Shown piece by piece: positions 9,608 to 18,364 of a stretch of DNA of 64,000 nucleotides. Made by a program: the position numbers and the translations under genes. Where the stretch lies: the NCBI GenBank assembly GCA_018223415.1, contig JAGTTQ010000001.1, forward strand, positions 2,019,865-2,083,864. Direction: 5' to 3'. This DNA is from Eubacteriaceae bacterium Marseille-Q4139 (GTDB lineage: Bacteria; Bacillota; Clostridia; Lachnospirales; Lachnospiraceae). The notes under the pieces are model-generated. The model was not told the DNA's origin. It was given only the letters and a program-made list of their open reading frames with translations, and made no database searches. How positions within the stretch are numbered: position 1 is the stretch's first letter; the number at the start of each line of letters is the position of its first letter.

Positions 9608-11233
9608 ATGCAAAAATACATGGATTTTATAAACAAAACGGTTCCCAAAGTGCTGACCCAGGTAGATCGTGATCGCCATTCTCCTACATACGGGTGCTGC
9701 GACAGAAATTTCTGGCATTTGAAAATCAGGGACTTTTCTTCTGCCATCCTTCAGCAGACTGGGCTTTCTATTGCCTTGCTTACTACGGTGCCATATCCGG
9801 GGAACGTATTTTATGGACGGGAGGACGTAAAGGACTGGGCGAGAGCGTCTGTGTATTATTGGGAAAAAATTCAATTAAAGGATGGGAGTTTTAATGAGTA
9901 TTATCCGTTCGAACATGGATTTCCGCCGACGGCTTTTTCCTTGTACTCTTCCTGTGAAACATATAAGAGGCTAAATATGGATGAGCCGAAACTGACGGAG
10001 GCATTTTCTAGAACCGGGAAGTACTTAGCATCCCATCGGGAAACTGAGGCCTATAATCAGGAAATGGCTTCCATAACCGCATTATATTCTCTTTACACAA
10101 TAACAAAGGAAAACTGGGTTCTCTCGGCGGTAAATCGGAAACTTCTCCTCCTTCTTGAAGTCCAGTCGGAAGACGGCTTTTTTCCAGAATACGGCGGTGC
10201 AGATATTGGATATTTGAGCGTTTTTTTCGATATGATGGCGGAATATTATTGGATGAGCCGGGATGAGCGCGTCTTAAAACCTTTAGAAAAGATACTCTCG
10301 TTTCTCTTATTTTTTATTCATCCGGACAGGACAGCCGGTGGGGAATATGGATCCAGAAATACAACGTATTTTCTCCCAAATGGTTTGGAAGTTATGAGGC
10401 AGCTGGGGTATCCGGAAGCGGAGGCGGCCAGGGACTGGCTGTTCGAAGATGCAGACAAAACAGGATTTTTTATGGATTCTGTGGATGACCGATATTGCTC
10501 TCACTACCTTCTCCATTCTTTTCTAAGAGCTTTGGAAAAGGAAATTCAGGGCGGAGCAACGTGTACAGAAAAAGTGGTTCTGCCTTTTCATGCGGGAAAA
10601 AGTACGTATTTTTCAGATGCAGGGTTCTGGAGCCATTCTGAGTGGATAGAAAGAGGAATCCCTGTTTATATGATCGTGGGTGCCCGCAAAGGGGGTGTTC
10701 TAAAGCTATATGGCAAAGGAGAGCAGGTGTTCGCAGATTTTGGGTACCGTGTTAATTATGGGAAGGGGAAAATTGCCGTTACGAACTGGCAGGATCCATC
10801 CTATATAGTGAAGCAGAAAGGAAACAGCTTGACAGTTTCCGGGCATTTTAACCTGGTAACATTAAAAGTAGGGAGCCCGTTTCTTCATTTGGGCCTTCGT
10901 GCTGTTGCTTTTGTGGCAGGAAATAAAATTATTCGTTTTTTGAAAAAGAAGATTATCTTGGTGGACAAGCACACGGATATTGCGTTCCGGCGAAAAATTA
11001 CCTTTCAAGATGGAGTGCTTCAGATAGAAGATGAAATCGAAAGCCCAAAGCCTGTTTGCCTGGAAGGGGCGGACAGCCCTTCTGTCCGGCATGTGGCCTC
11101 AGGAAAGTTTTTCTCTATTTCTGATCTTTGTTTTCATGATTGTAAAAGTTATGGAAACAGTAAGAAATTTTACATAAAGAAGAAATATGACTGTCAATCT
11201 GGGCGATTTATAGAGAACGAGGAACTTAAATGA
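9608..11233 (+). CDS. Uncharacterised 541-aa protein of a glycan operon, possibly alpha-toroid plus beta domain
   Basis: I do not recognise a named family. Residues about 20-310 are helical with regularly spaced aromatic repeats (VYYWEKIQLKDGSFNEYYP, LEVQSEDGFFPEYGG), resembling (alpha/alpha)-toroid folds of polysaccharide lyases, GH88/GH105 enzymes and terpene cyclases. Residues about 320-510 look beta-rich and recall the C-terminal sandwich of heparinase II/III-like proteins (FADFGYRVNYGKGKIAVTNW). There is no signal peptide or membrane segment, so it would act in the cytosol. It overlaps the following flippase-like gene by four bases (ATGA at 11230). A glycan-trimming or uronate-related role is only inferred from fold resemblance and from Ugd two genes on. 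Confidence 0.5.
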   Translation: MQKYMDFINKTVPKVLTQVDRDRHSPTYGCCDRNFWHLKIRDFSSAILQQTGLSIALLTTVPYPGNVFYGREDVKDWARASVYYWEKIQLKDGSFNEYYPFEHGFPPTAFSLYSSCETYKRLNMDEPKLTEAFSRTGKYLASHRETEAYNQEMASITALYSLYTITKENWVLSAVNRKLLLLLEVQSEDGFFPEYGGADIGYLSVFFDMMAEYYWMSRDERVLKPLEKILSFLLFFIHPDRTAGGEYGSRNTTYFLPNGLEVMRQLGYPEAEAARDWLFEDADKTGFFMDSVDDRYCSHYLLHSFLRALEKEIQGGATCTEKVVLPFHAGKSTYFSDAGFWSHSEWIERGIPVYMIVGARKGGVLKLYGKGEQVFADFGYRVNYGKGKIAVTNWQDPSYIVKQKGNSLTVSGHFNLVTLKVGSPFLHLGLRAVAFVAGNKIIRFLKKKIILVDKHTDIAFRRKITFQDGVLQIEDEIESPKPVCLEGADSPSVRHVASGKFFSISDLCFHDCKSYGNSKKFYIKKKYDCQSGRFIENEELK

Positions 11234-12162
11234 AAACAATAATTTCCATTGCCGGCAAAGCTATTATGGCTATTTCGCTGTTGTTTGTTGTAATTGCTGT
11301 TTCAAGGCTGGGACTTGATCCGGAAATGATAACAAGTCCGTTTGCCGCTGCCGCCGGCTGCACATTGGGCATGTTCCTGATTGCTGCTTCCGAGTACTTT
11401 ATGGCCTGCTCCTGGGGAAACTTGTTAGGAAGCATTGGCGACAGCAAGGTTTCCGGACGGGAAATGTACCGGGTATATTTGAAAGCCAATCTTGGGAAAT
11501 ATCTTCCTGGAAATGTGATGCATTACGTCGAACGGAACTTGTTTGCTGCTAAAGCTGGATTGGATCAAAAAGATGTTCTTGTCAGTTCAATTTTGGAAGT
11601 GGCGGGGGTTGCGGCGATGGCGCTGATAATAGCTGCCGTATTTACTTTTGATGAGCTGAAGACAGCTGTCTCTGCTGTCTGGCATCCGCGGCTTCCTCTC
11701 CTTTTCGCCTCAGGAATGCTGGTTATGCTGGTTCTGGCGGTTATTGGATGGCTGAAATTTGGAAAAAAATGCAAAGCTCTTATTGAAAGATATTTAAATA
11801 GAGCTGTTTTATGCGGATATGCAGTATCCAGCCTCGGCTACATAGCATTTCTTTTGTGCGGAGCCATTACATTGTTGCTGCTTTTTTGTATTTTGTACCC
11901 AGGCGCAATGTTTTATATGGAATGGCGGGAAATCATGGCTTCTTATGTGATCGCATGGGTCGTCGGTTTTGTTGTTCCGGGTGCGCCAGGAGGAATTGGT
12001 GTCAGAGAATTTTTGCTTTTATACATGCTTCGGGATAAAATTCCCGGAGATACCATAACTGCAACGATTTTGCTGCACCGGTTGTCGACAATTTTAGGGG
12101 ATTTCTTTGCGTATCTAAGCATTAACATTTTTGATCTGGTATGTAAAAGGAGAATGATATGA
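11230..12162 (+). CDS. Flippase-like membrane protein (YbhN/UPF0104, LPG-synthase TM family)
   Basis: 310 aa with about eight hydrophobic segments. The family hallmark VPGAPGGIGVREFLLLYML is present at about residues 253-271, as in the transmembrane half of MprF and AglD-neighbour proteins. There is no C-terminal LPG synthase domain, so it is the flippase-like part alone. Members in glycan clusters are thought to help move or modify lipid-linked sugars, but the biochemistry is not established. Four-base overlaps with both neighbours make it part of one translational unit with the 541-aa protein and ugd. Confidence 0.8.
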   Translation: MKTIISIAGKAIMAISLLFVVIAVSRLGLDPEMITSPFAAAAGCTLGMFLIAASEYFMACSWGNLLGSIGDSKVSGREMYRVYLKANLGKYLPGNVMHYVERNLFAAKAGLDQKDVLVSSILEVAGVAAMALIIAAVFTFDELKTAVSAVWHPRLPLLFASGMLVMLVLAVIGWLKFGKKCKALIERYLNRAVLCGYAVSSLGYIAFLLCGAITLLLLFCILYPGAMFYMEWREIMASYVIAWVVGFVVPGAPGGIGVREFLLLYMLRDKIPGDTITATILLHRLSTILGDFFAYLSINIFDLVCKRRMI

Positions 12163-13328
12163 AAAAGATCACCATCGCCGGCACAGGCTACGTCGGTCTG
12201 TCCAACGCCGTCCTGCTGGCTCAGCACAATGAAGTTACCGCTTTTGACATTCTGCCGGAGAAAGTCGAGCTCATCAACAAAAGGCGTTCTCCCATCGCGG
12301 ATAAAGAACTGGAAGAATACCTGGCAGAAAAAGATCTGAACCTGAAGGCGACCACCGATGCCAGGCAGGCATTTTCCGGGGCCGAGTTTGTCATCATATC
12401 GACGCCAACCAACTATGACCCGGTAAAAAACTATTTCGATACCAGTTCCGTAGAGCAGGTCATCGGCCAGGTGTTGGAGTATGCCCCGGATGCCGTCATG
12501 GTTATCAAGTCCACGGTGCCGGTGGGCTATACAAAAGCCATGAAAGAGAAGTTTGGGACAGACCACCTGCTGTTTTCCCCGGAGTTTTTACGGGAGGGCC
12601 GCGCCCTTTACGATAATTTATGGCCCTCACGGATCATTGTCGGCGAGCAGTCGGAGCGTGCCCGTGTTTTTGCGGGCCTTCTGGCAGAAGGGGCATTAAA
12701 GAAAGAGATTCCGATGCTGTTTACGAATTCCACGGAAGCGGAGGCAATCAAGCTGTTTGCCAACACCTACCTGGCGATGCGGGTGGCATATTTTAACGAA
12801 TTGGATACATATGCAGAGGTACGGGGATTGGATACAAAGCAGATCATTTCCGGCGTTTCCCTGGATCCACGGATCGGCGATTTCTATAACAATCCCTCCT
12901 TTGGATACGGCGGTTATTGTCTGCCAAAGGATACGAAACAGTTATTGGCAAACTACCATGACGTCCCCAATAACATCATGGGGGCAATCGTAGAGGCAAA
13001 TCGGACGAGAAAGGACTTTATTGCGGAACAGGTACTTGCAAGGAAACCGCAGACAGTGGGGATCTACCGTCTTACGATGAAGTCTAACTCGGACAATTTC
13101 CGGCAGTCGTCCATCCAGGGAGTCATGAAGCGGCTGAAGGCTAAAGGGATCGAAGTGGTGGTGTATGAACCGGCGATGAAGGAAGAAGAGTTCTTCCGCT
13201 CAAAGGTGATCCGGGATCTTGAGGAATTTAAGGAAATGTCAGACGTGATTGTGGCAAACCGGTGGAGCGAAGAGCTGGAAGACGTGAAGGAGAAGGTATA
13301 TACGAGGGATATGTATGGAAGGGACTAA
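12159..13328 (+). CDS. ugd: UDP-glucose 6-dehydrogenase
   Basis: 389 aa, the short form of the family. The Rossmann motif GTGYVGLSNA is at residues 8-17, the central substrate domain has KSTVPVGYT and SPEFLREGRAL, and the catalytic cysteine is C254 in GYGGYCLPKDTKQL. It oxidises UDP-glucose twice to UDP-glucuronate using NAD+. Start ATG 12159 overlaps the upstream stop; AAAAGGAGA is at 12145-12152. UDP-glucuronate would be a precursor for an acidic surface glycan. UDP-mannose/GDP-mannose dehydrogenases share the fold, but the motifs fit Ugd best. Confidence 0.92.
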   Translation: MKKITIAGTGYVGLSNAVLLAQHNEVTAFDILPEKVELINKRRSPIADKELEEYLAEKDLNLKATTDARQAFSGAEFVIISTPTNYDPVKNYFDTSSVEQVIGQVLEYAPDAVMVIKSTVPVGYTKAMKEKFGTDHLLFSPEFLREGRALYDNLWPSRIIVGEQSERARVFAGLLAEGALKKEIPMLFTNSTEAEAIKLFANTYLAMRVAYFNELDTYAEVRGLDTKQIISGVSLDPRIGDFYNNPSFGYGGYCLPKDTKQLLANYHDVPNNIMGAIVEANRTRKDFIAEQVLARKPQTVGIYRLTMKSNSDNFRQSSIQGVMKRLKAKGIEVVVYEPAMKEEEFFRSKVIRDLEEFKEMSDVIVANRWSEELEDVKEKVYTRDMYGRD

Positions 13329-13364
13329 AACGTATTAAACATAACTACGGAAAGGAAAAGTCAA

Positions 13365-15110
13365 ATGGAACATAGAGTAACAGTACAGTGGGAACTTTGG
13401 AATTCCGAATGCCTGCGAGATTCTGATCTCACCGCCGAACTCGCCTCCCTGTCTCCCCAAACGGACGCTCCCGAGATCGAGGATCGCTTCTACCGTGATC
13501 TGGAGTTCGGAACCGGCGGCCTGCGGGGCGTGATTGGCGCAGGCACGAATCGGATGAATGTTTATACAGTGGCGAAAGCCACACAGGGATATTCCAATTA
13601 CATCAATAAAAATTTTACCGGCCCGTCCGTGGCCATTGCTTATGACAGCCGGTTGAAGTCCGATTTGTTTGCGAAGACAGCAGCGGAAGTGTTTGCTGCC
13701 AATGGAATACGGGTTTTTATTTACCCGGAGCTGATGCCCACGCCAGCTCTTTCCTTTGCTGTGCGTGAACTGGCATGCTCAGGCGGAATCGTTATTACGG
13801 CCAGCCATAATCCGGCAAAGTATAATGGATACAAGGTCTACGGGCCGGATGGCTGCCAGATTACGACAGAAGCGGCAAAAGCGATCCAAAAAGAGATAGA
13901 TTCTGTTGACATGTTTCGGGATGTCAAGTATATGCCGTTTGAAGACGGAGCGTCTTCAGGAATTATTTCCTATATTGGCCCGGACACAGTTGATTCCTAT
14001 ATAAAGGCTGTTTCGTCCCAGTCCCTTTGCGGAAAAGAAGAGATGGATCGGAATGTTTCCATCGTTTATACACCGTTAAACGGGGCCGGGTTAAAATGTG
14101 TAACACGCTGTCTGAAAGAAAACGGATTTACCAATATCTCGGTTGTGGCAGAACAGGAGAAGCCGGACGGGAATTTTCCAACATGCCCATACCCGAATCC
14201 GGAGGTGCGGGAGGCGCTGGAGCTGGGGCTCAGGGATGCCAAGAAATTGGGAAGTGACCTGCTGCTTGCAACAGATCCTGACTGCGACCGTGTAGGGATA
14301 GCAGTTCGGGATGGTGAAGATTATGTTCTTCTTTCGGGCAATGAAGTTGGCCTTTTACTTCTGGATTTTATATGCAGAAGCAGGACAGCTCTTGGGAACA
14401 TGCCGGAGAAGCCAATATTTGTAAAGACCATTGTGACAATGGATCTGGCAAAACAGATTGCGGCAGATTATGGGGTGGAGACGGTCGATGTTTTGACTGG
14501 CTTTAAGTTTATAGGAGAGCAGATCGGGCTTTTGGAAAAGAAAGGTGAGGAGAGCCGTTTTATCCTTGGCTTTGAAGAAAGTTATGGGTATCTGACCGGA
14601 GGTTATGTCCGGGATAAAGATGCGGTGGATGGCGCTCTTATGATCAGCGAAATGTTCGCGTATTATAAAAGTCTGGGGACAAGCCTTTTGGAGGTGCTGA
14701 ACGGACTGTATGAAAAGTATGGATACTGTCTGAATACACTTCACAGCTATGCCTTTGAAGGCGCAGAGGGATTTTCAAAAATGCAGGAAATTATGAAACG
14801 GTTCCGCGCAGACTATGGTTTCCAGGGAAAGACCTCTCTGACTGGATGGCTTGGGAGAAAAATTCTTTCCGTCAGTGATTTTAAGGAATCCGTAAAGTGG
14901 AAAGAAAATGGCAGCCAGGAGAGCATTGATCTGCCGGTTTCAGATGTCCTGAAATATGAACTGGAAGGGAATCTTTCTGTTGTCGTCCGTCCGTCCGGAA
15001 CGGAACCAAAGCTGAAATTGTATCTTTCGGTCTGTGCAGAGAACAGAGAGGCGGCAGCCGAATTAGAAAGGCAGCTGACTAAAGAACTGGAAATGGTGCT
15101 AGAAAGATGA
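13365..15110 (+). CDS. pgcA: Phosphoglucomutase/phosphomannomutase (PgcA-like)
   Basis: 581 aa, the same length as B. subtilis PgcA. The active-site phosphoserine is S147 in TASHNP, the metal-binding loop is TDPDCDR, the sugar-specificity loop is GFEESYGY, and the phosphate-binding loop RPSGTEPK lies near the C-terminus. It interconverts hexose 6- and 1-phosphates and so supplies glucose-1-P (for UDP-glucose and Ugd) or mannose-1-P. The next gene, manA, starts inside its stop, so flux from fructose-6-P to mannose-6-P to mannose-1-P could be served by this operon pair. Glucose versus mannose preference cannot be read from the sequence. Confidence 0.9.
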   Translation: MEHRVTVQWELWNSECLRDSDLTAELASLSPQTDAPEIEDRFYRDLEFGTGGLRGVIGAGTNRMNVYTVAKATQGYSNYINKNFTGPSVAIAYDSRLKSDLFAKTAAEVFAANGIRVFIYPELMPTPALSFAVRELACSGGIVITASHNPAKYNGYKVYGPDGCQITTEAAKAIQKEIDSVDMFRDVKYMPFEDGASSGIISYIGPDTVDSYIKAVSSQSLCGKEEMDRNVSIVYTPLNGAGLKCVTRCLKENGFTNISVVAEQEKPDGNFPTCPYPNPEVREALELGLRDAKKLGSDLLLATDPDCDRVGIAVRDGEDYVLLSGNEVGLLLLDFICRSRTALGNMPEKPIFVKTIVTMDLAKQIAADYGVETVDVLTGFKFIGEQIGLLEKKGEESRFILGFEESYGYLTGGYVRDKDAVDGALMISEMFAYYKSLGTSLLEVLNGLYEKYGYCLNTLHSYAFEGAEGFSKMQEIMKRFRADYGFQGKTSLTGWLGRKILSVSDFKESVKWKENGSQESIDLPVSDVLKYELEGNLSVVVRPSGTEPKLKLYLSVCAENREAAAELERQLTKELEMVLER

Positions 15111-16042
15111 TAAAGGAACCTATATTCCTGGAGCCGGTATTTAAGGAGATGATTTGGGGCGGAAACAGGATGCGGGAGGCATTTGGCTTCGAGATCCCCG
15201 GTGAGGATACAGGGGAAGCCTGGGTTGTGAGCGCCCATGAACAGGGAGACTGCCGGATTCGGAACGGACGTTTTCAGGGGAAAACTTTGGGCTGGCTCTG
15301 GAAAAAGCACAGAGAACTTTTCGGCAATCTTCCTGGGGAGGTCTTCCCACTCCTGGTAAAAATTATTGATGCCAAGACAGATTTGAGCATTCAGGTGCAT
15401 CCGGACACAGCTTATGCGAGAATTCATGAAAACGGAGCGCTCGGTAAGACGGAATGTTGGTATATCCTGGACTGTGATGCGGACGCCGACATCGTGATTG
15501 GACATAATGCCAGAAACCGGGCAGAACTGCGCAGCATGATCGAGGAGAAGCGGTTCCTGGATCTGATCAAGATACGGCCGATTAAAAAAGGAGATTTTTT
15601 CCAGATTGAACCGGGAACCGTTCATGCGATCCGAAGCGGAACCATGCTTCTGGAAATTCAGCAGAATTCGGCCATTACATACCGTCTTTATGATTATGAC
15701 CGTCTCCAGAACGGAAAACCGAGGGAGCTCCACATTGAGAAAAGCATTGATGTGATACGGTGTCCCCATACGGAAAGTGTGCAGAGCCCGGAAATAGAAA
15801 GCGGCGATGGTTATATGTGCAAGCGAATGGTTTCCGGAGCTGCCTTTACTGTGGATCAGTGGAGAATTGAAAGCACTGCGCCTTTGGTGCAGAGCCATCC
15901 CTTTATGATTGTCAATGTTATGGAAGGCAGGGGTAAGATTGGTGGGATTCCAGTAAAAAAAGGCGACAGTATGATTCTGCCGTATGGATACGGAACTTGT
16001 ATGGCAGAAGGAAAATTGGAGCTGTTTACATCTTATGTATAA
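15107..16042 (+). CDS. manA: Mannose-6-phosphate isomerase, class I
   Basis: 311 aa cupin enzyme converting fructose-6-P and mannose-6-P. Zinc ligands are visible as Q96 and H98 in SIQVHPD, E116 in GKTECWYI, and the later histidine in EPGTVHAI. Length matches the short Firmicute form. ATG 15107 overlaps the mutase stop. It is the last gene of the glycan region: a strong stem-loop follows at once. With the phosphohexomutase it provides mannose-1-P for GDP-mannose. Confidence 0.92.
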   Translation: MIKEPIFLEPVFKEMIWGGNRMREAFGFEIPGEDTGEAWVVSAHEQGDCRIRNGRFQGKTLGWLWKKHRELFGNLPGEVFPLLVKIIDAKTDLSIQVHPDTAYARIHENGALGKTECWYILDCDADADIVIGHNARNRAELRSMIEEKRFLDLIKIRPIKKGDFFQIEPGTVHAIRSGTMLLEIQQNSAITYRLYDYDRLQNGKPRELHIEKSIDVIRCPHTESVQSPEIESGDGYMCKRMVSGAAFTVDQWRIESTAPLVQSHPFMIVNVMEGRGKIGGIPVKKGDSMILPYGYGTCMAEGKLELFTSYV

Positions 16043-16052
16043 AAGAATATGA

Positions 16053-16097
16053 CGCCGGTGCTTAGAAGTGTGACACTTTCCAGCACCGGCGTTTCAT
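16053..16097 (+). terminator. Terminator after manA
   Basis: Arms CGCCGGTGCT (16053-16062) and AGCACCGGCG (16082-16091) with an inner AAGTG/CACTT stem. Only a short T-run (TTTC) follows, but it closes the operon. Confidence 0.7.
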
Positions 16098-16456
16098 ATG
16101 GCTAACTTTGTACATTCTCCCATTCCCCACTTGCCAACTCCTCCAATATCCGCTATGATAAAACCACATCGCGGCGCCATCTCCTTCCTTCAGCGTTCAA
16201 AGACCTGCTTGCCCTTCCTCAACCAAGCTCCTAACGCTCCAGGAGGCCTCAGAAGCCGCGCAGCATACAAAAACCAAAATCCCTATGTGTTTAAGCTTCC
16301 GAGGGTCTTACGGCCCGCACAGAAGCCTCAAAAAGCACATTACCTCTACATGCCCATCGAAAGGCACTCAGATTCCCTCGCATATGGCATTTAACAAAAT
16401 CAGCTGCGGCGACGGGACTCCTAAAGGCCATCAAGAAAAAATAAGGAGGAACCCCC
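16098..16456. other. Intergenic stretch without a recognisable gene
   Basis: About 360 bases between the manA terminator and a GT2 gene. Short overlapping open frames exist (98 and 119 codons) but lack SD sites, family motifs and normal composition. I see no RNA structure or repeat. It must carry the promoter of the GT2 gene, which I could not place with confidence. Confidence 0.4.
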
Positions 16457-17200
16457 ATGCCGTCACCAACGGTATCCGTCATCATGCCGGCCCACAACGC
16501 AGAAAAAACCATCGGTCAGGCCATCGAGTCCGTCCTGCTCCAGACCGTGCCGCTGGAACTCCTCATCATCAACGACAGCTCATCCGACGGCACGGCCGGC
16601 GCCGTCCGCCCCTACCTTTCCGACCCTCGGGTACGCTATTATGAAAATCCATCAAATCTGGGCGCCGCAGGGAGCCGGAACCGGGGCGTAAGCCTGGCAG
16701 CCGGAGAATTTGTCGCCTTCCTGGATTCCGACGACTGGTGGGCGCCTGGAAAGCTCACAAAGCAGCTTGCCAAAATAGAGGAGACCGGCGCCGTCCTGTG
16801 CAGCACGGCCAGGGAGCTGATGCATGCAGACGGCACCTCCATGGGAAAAATCATCCCGGTGCGGGAACGCATCACCTACCGGGATCTTCTGCGCCACAAC
16901 AGCATCAACTGTTCCTCCGTCCTCATAAGGCGCACCGCCGCGGCCGAATTCCCCATGGAGCATGAAGACAGCCACGAGGACTACATCACATGGCTAAAGG
17001 TGTTAAAAAAGTATGGCTATGCCTGCGCTGTCAATGAACCGCTGTTAAAATACCGTCTGAGCATGAAAGGAAAGTCCGGAAGCAAGCTTAAGTCCGCGCG
17101 GATGACGTTCAAGGTATATCGGTACATGGGCTTCGGGCTTCTGCGCTCCGGCCTCTGTTTTTTCAGCTACGCCGTGCATGGAATCTGGAAATACCGATAG
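16457..17200 (+). CDS. Family 2 glycosyltransferase
   Basis: 247 aa from ATG 16457, with AAGGAGGA at 16442-16449. GT-A fold: VIMPAHNAEKTIGQAIES, then NDSSSDGT and the DXD-type metal motif DSDDWW at about residues 91-96; the late HEDYITW is the ED acceptor motif of the A-type GT2 group. No membrane anchor is evident. It adds one sugar to a surface glycan, but stands as a single-gene unit between two terminators, apart from the main cluster. Confidence 0.88.
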   Translation: MPSPTVSVIMPAHNAEKTIGQAIESVLLQTVPLELLIINDSSSDGTAGAVRPYLSDPRVRYYENPSNLGAAGSRNRGVSLAAGEFVAFLDSDDWWAPGKLTKQLAKIEETGAVLCSTARELMHADGTSMGKIIPVRERITYRDLLRHNSINCSSVLIRRTAAAEFPMEHEDSHEDYITWLKVLKKYGYACAVNEPLLKYRLSMKGKSGSKLKSARMTFKVYRYMGFGLLRSGLCFFSYAVHGIWKYR

Positions 17201-17250
17201 AATGAAAAAATGCATTGCCAGCAGAAACAAATTTGAGTAAGATAAGAAAA

Positions 17251-17297
17251 GCAGATTTCGCCCTTTATTCTATACTGCGGCGGAATCTGCTTTTTTT
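17251..17297 (+). terminator. Rho-independent terminator after the GT2 gene
   Basis: GCAGATTTCGCC (17251-17262) pairs with GGCGGAATCTGC (17279-17290) with one G-U, followed by seven T. Confidence 0.9.
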
Positions 17298-17541
17298 ATG
17301 GAGCCGGAACATGGAGCGCTCCATGGGCAGACGGTGCGTCAGCGAAGCCCTGCTCTTTGTGAACCAAACAGCCGGATAAAGGGCGGAAAGGCGGTGAAAA
17401 ATCATATTGTTGTAAAACGATATGGGAAATATTGGAAAAAATTGCGGCTTTTACCTTATATGGTACTAATAGCGTTTCATCTTATATTATACTCATCGCA
17501 TGAGCTGTAAAACCGTAGTGCCATATTCGGGAGGAACAGTA

Positions 17542-17784
17542 ATGCACGAACAAAAGATATTATCCGAGCGAATTTCGGAACTTTGCAGGCTTCGGGGGAT
17601 TTCCTATTATGCACTGGCATATAAGTCCAGCGTACCGCTGACGACGTTAATGCATATCATCGACTGCTCAACGAAAAATCCCGGCCTGTTCACCATCAGC
17701 AAGCTGTGCAGCGGGCTGGAGATTTCGTTGAAAGACTTTTTTGATTCAGAAAAATTTATCGGAATTGAATACGAATCCGACTGA
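17542..17784 (+). CDS. Small XRE-family transcriptional regulator
   Basis: 80 aa from ATG 17542, with GGGAGGAA just upstream (about 17529-17536); an in-frame ATG at 17500 has no SD. Almost the whole protein is a Cro/C1-type helix-turn-helix: residues about 8-62 read LSERISELCRLRGISYYALA then VPLTTLMHII, with the second helix pair after TISKLCSGL. Solitary short XRE proteins like this are common in Lachnospiraceae. The target is unknown; flanking genes are a glycosyltransferase and a pyruvate-kinase paralogue. Confidence 0.85.
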   Translation: MHEQKILSERISELCRLRGISYYALAYKSSVPLTTLMHIIDCSTKNPGLFTISKLCSGLEISLKDFFDSEKFIGIEYESD

Positions 17785-17856
17785 CCCGTTTCCGGAGCCG
17801 TTGGCATGTCCCTGTCCGGGCAGGCATCTCTGTCTGCCGCCTGGATGGGGATATTT

Positions 17857-17965
17857 TTTTGCTCTAAGGGCAGAATCGCATTGCGGCGAAGAGGAAGAAT
17901 GCCGCTTGTGCGGCCCGCCGCAGGCAGGGAAACCTGCAAACAGCATTCTTTTCACACGGCAGGAA
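17857..17965 (+). repeat. Dispersed repeat, copy B
   Basis: Core 17878-17937 aligns without gaps over 60 bases to copies at 44383-44442 and 61385-61444 (minus). All share AATGCCGCTTG and CGGCCCGCCGCAGGC. The end here is a short GCAGG-GAAA-CCTGC hairpin instead of the longer terminator hairpin of the other copies. It lies in the 580-base gap between the XRE gene and the pyruvate-kinase paralogue; I see no gene in the rest of that gap (17785-18364). Confidence 0.8.
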
Positions 17966-18364
17966 ACGCATGCTTTTAGCCTTGTCAGGTAAATTTTGGC
18001 ATCTGCCCTGAAAAAGAGAAGTGCCCGGATTCCGGCATGACAGACAGCGCAGACGGCAGAATCCGGGAAACAGACAGAAGCGGATGAGTATGAGAGAAGT
18101 GAAAACATCGGCCCTCCAGTGCCAGACCACAGAACGTCAGGTGCCGATCATCAGATGCGAAAAAGGATGGGAGTCCAGACAGGTACGCCAAATTCCGCCT
18201 CACAGGTGCCAGACCAAAATCTGCGAGACTGCCCGCGCCGGAAGGGAAAGCGGCCGGCCGGCATGTCCGGCACGGCTGGAAAAACCATTGCCGGCGTGAT
18301 ATAGTAATGGAAAAGACATGTCCCTTCGCCCACCCAACCACCCATACGAAAGGAGTCCATTTAA

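Noticed and set aside
16098..16394. 98-codon plus-strand frame after manA
   Set aside because: No SD, Pro/His-rich composition, overlapped by another equally open frame, and directly behind a terminator.
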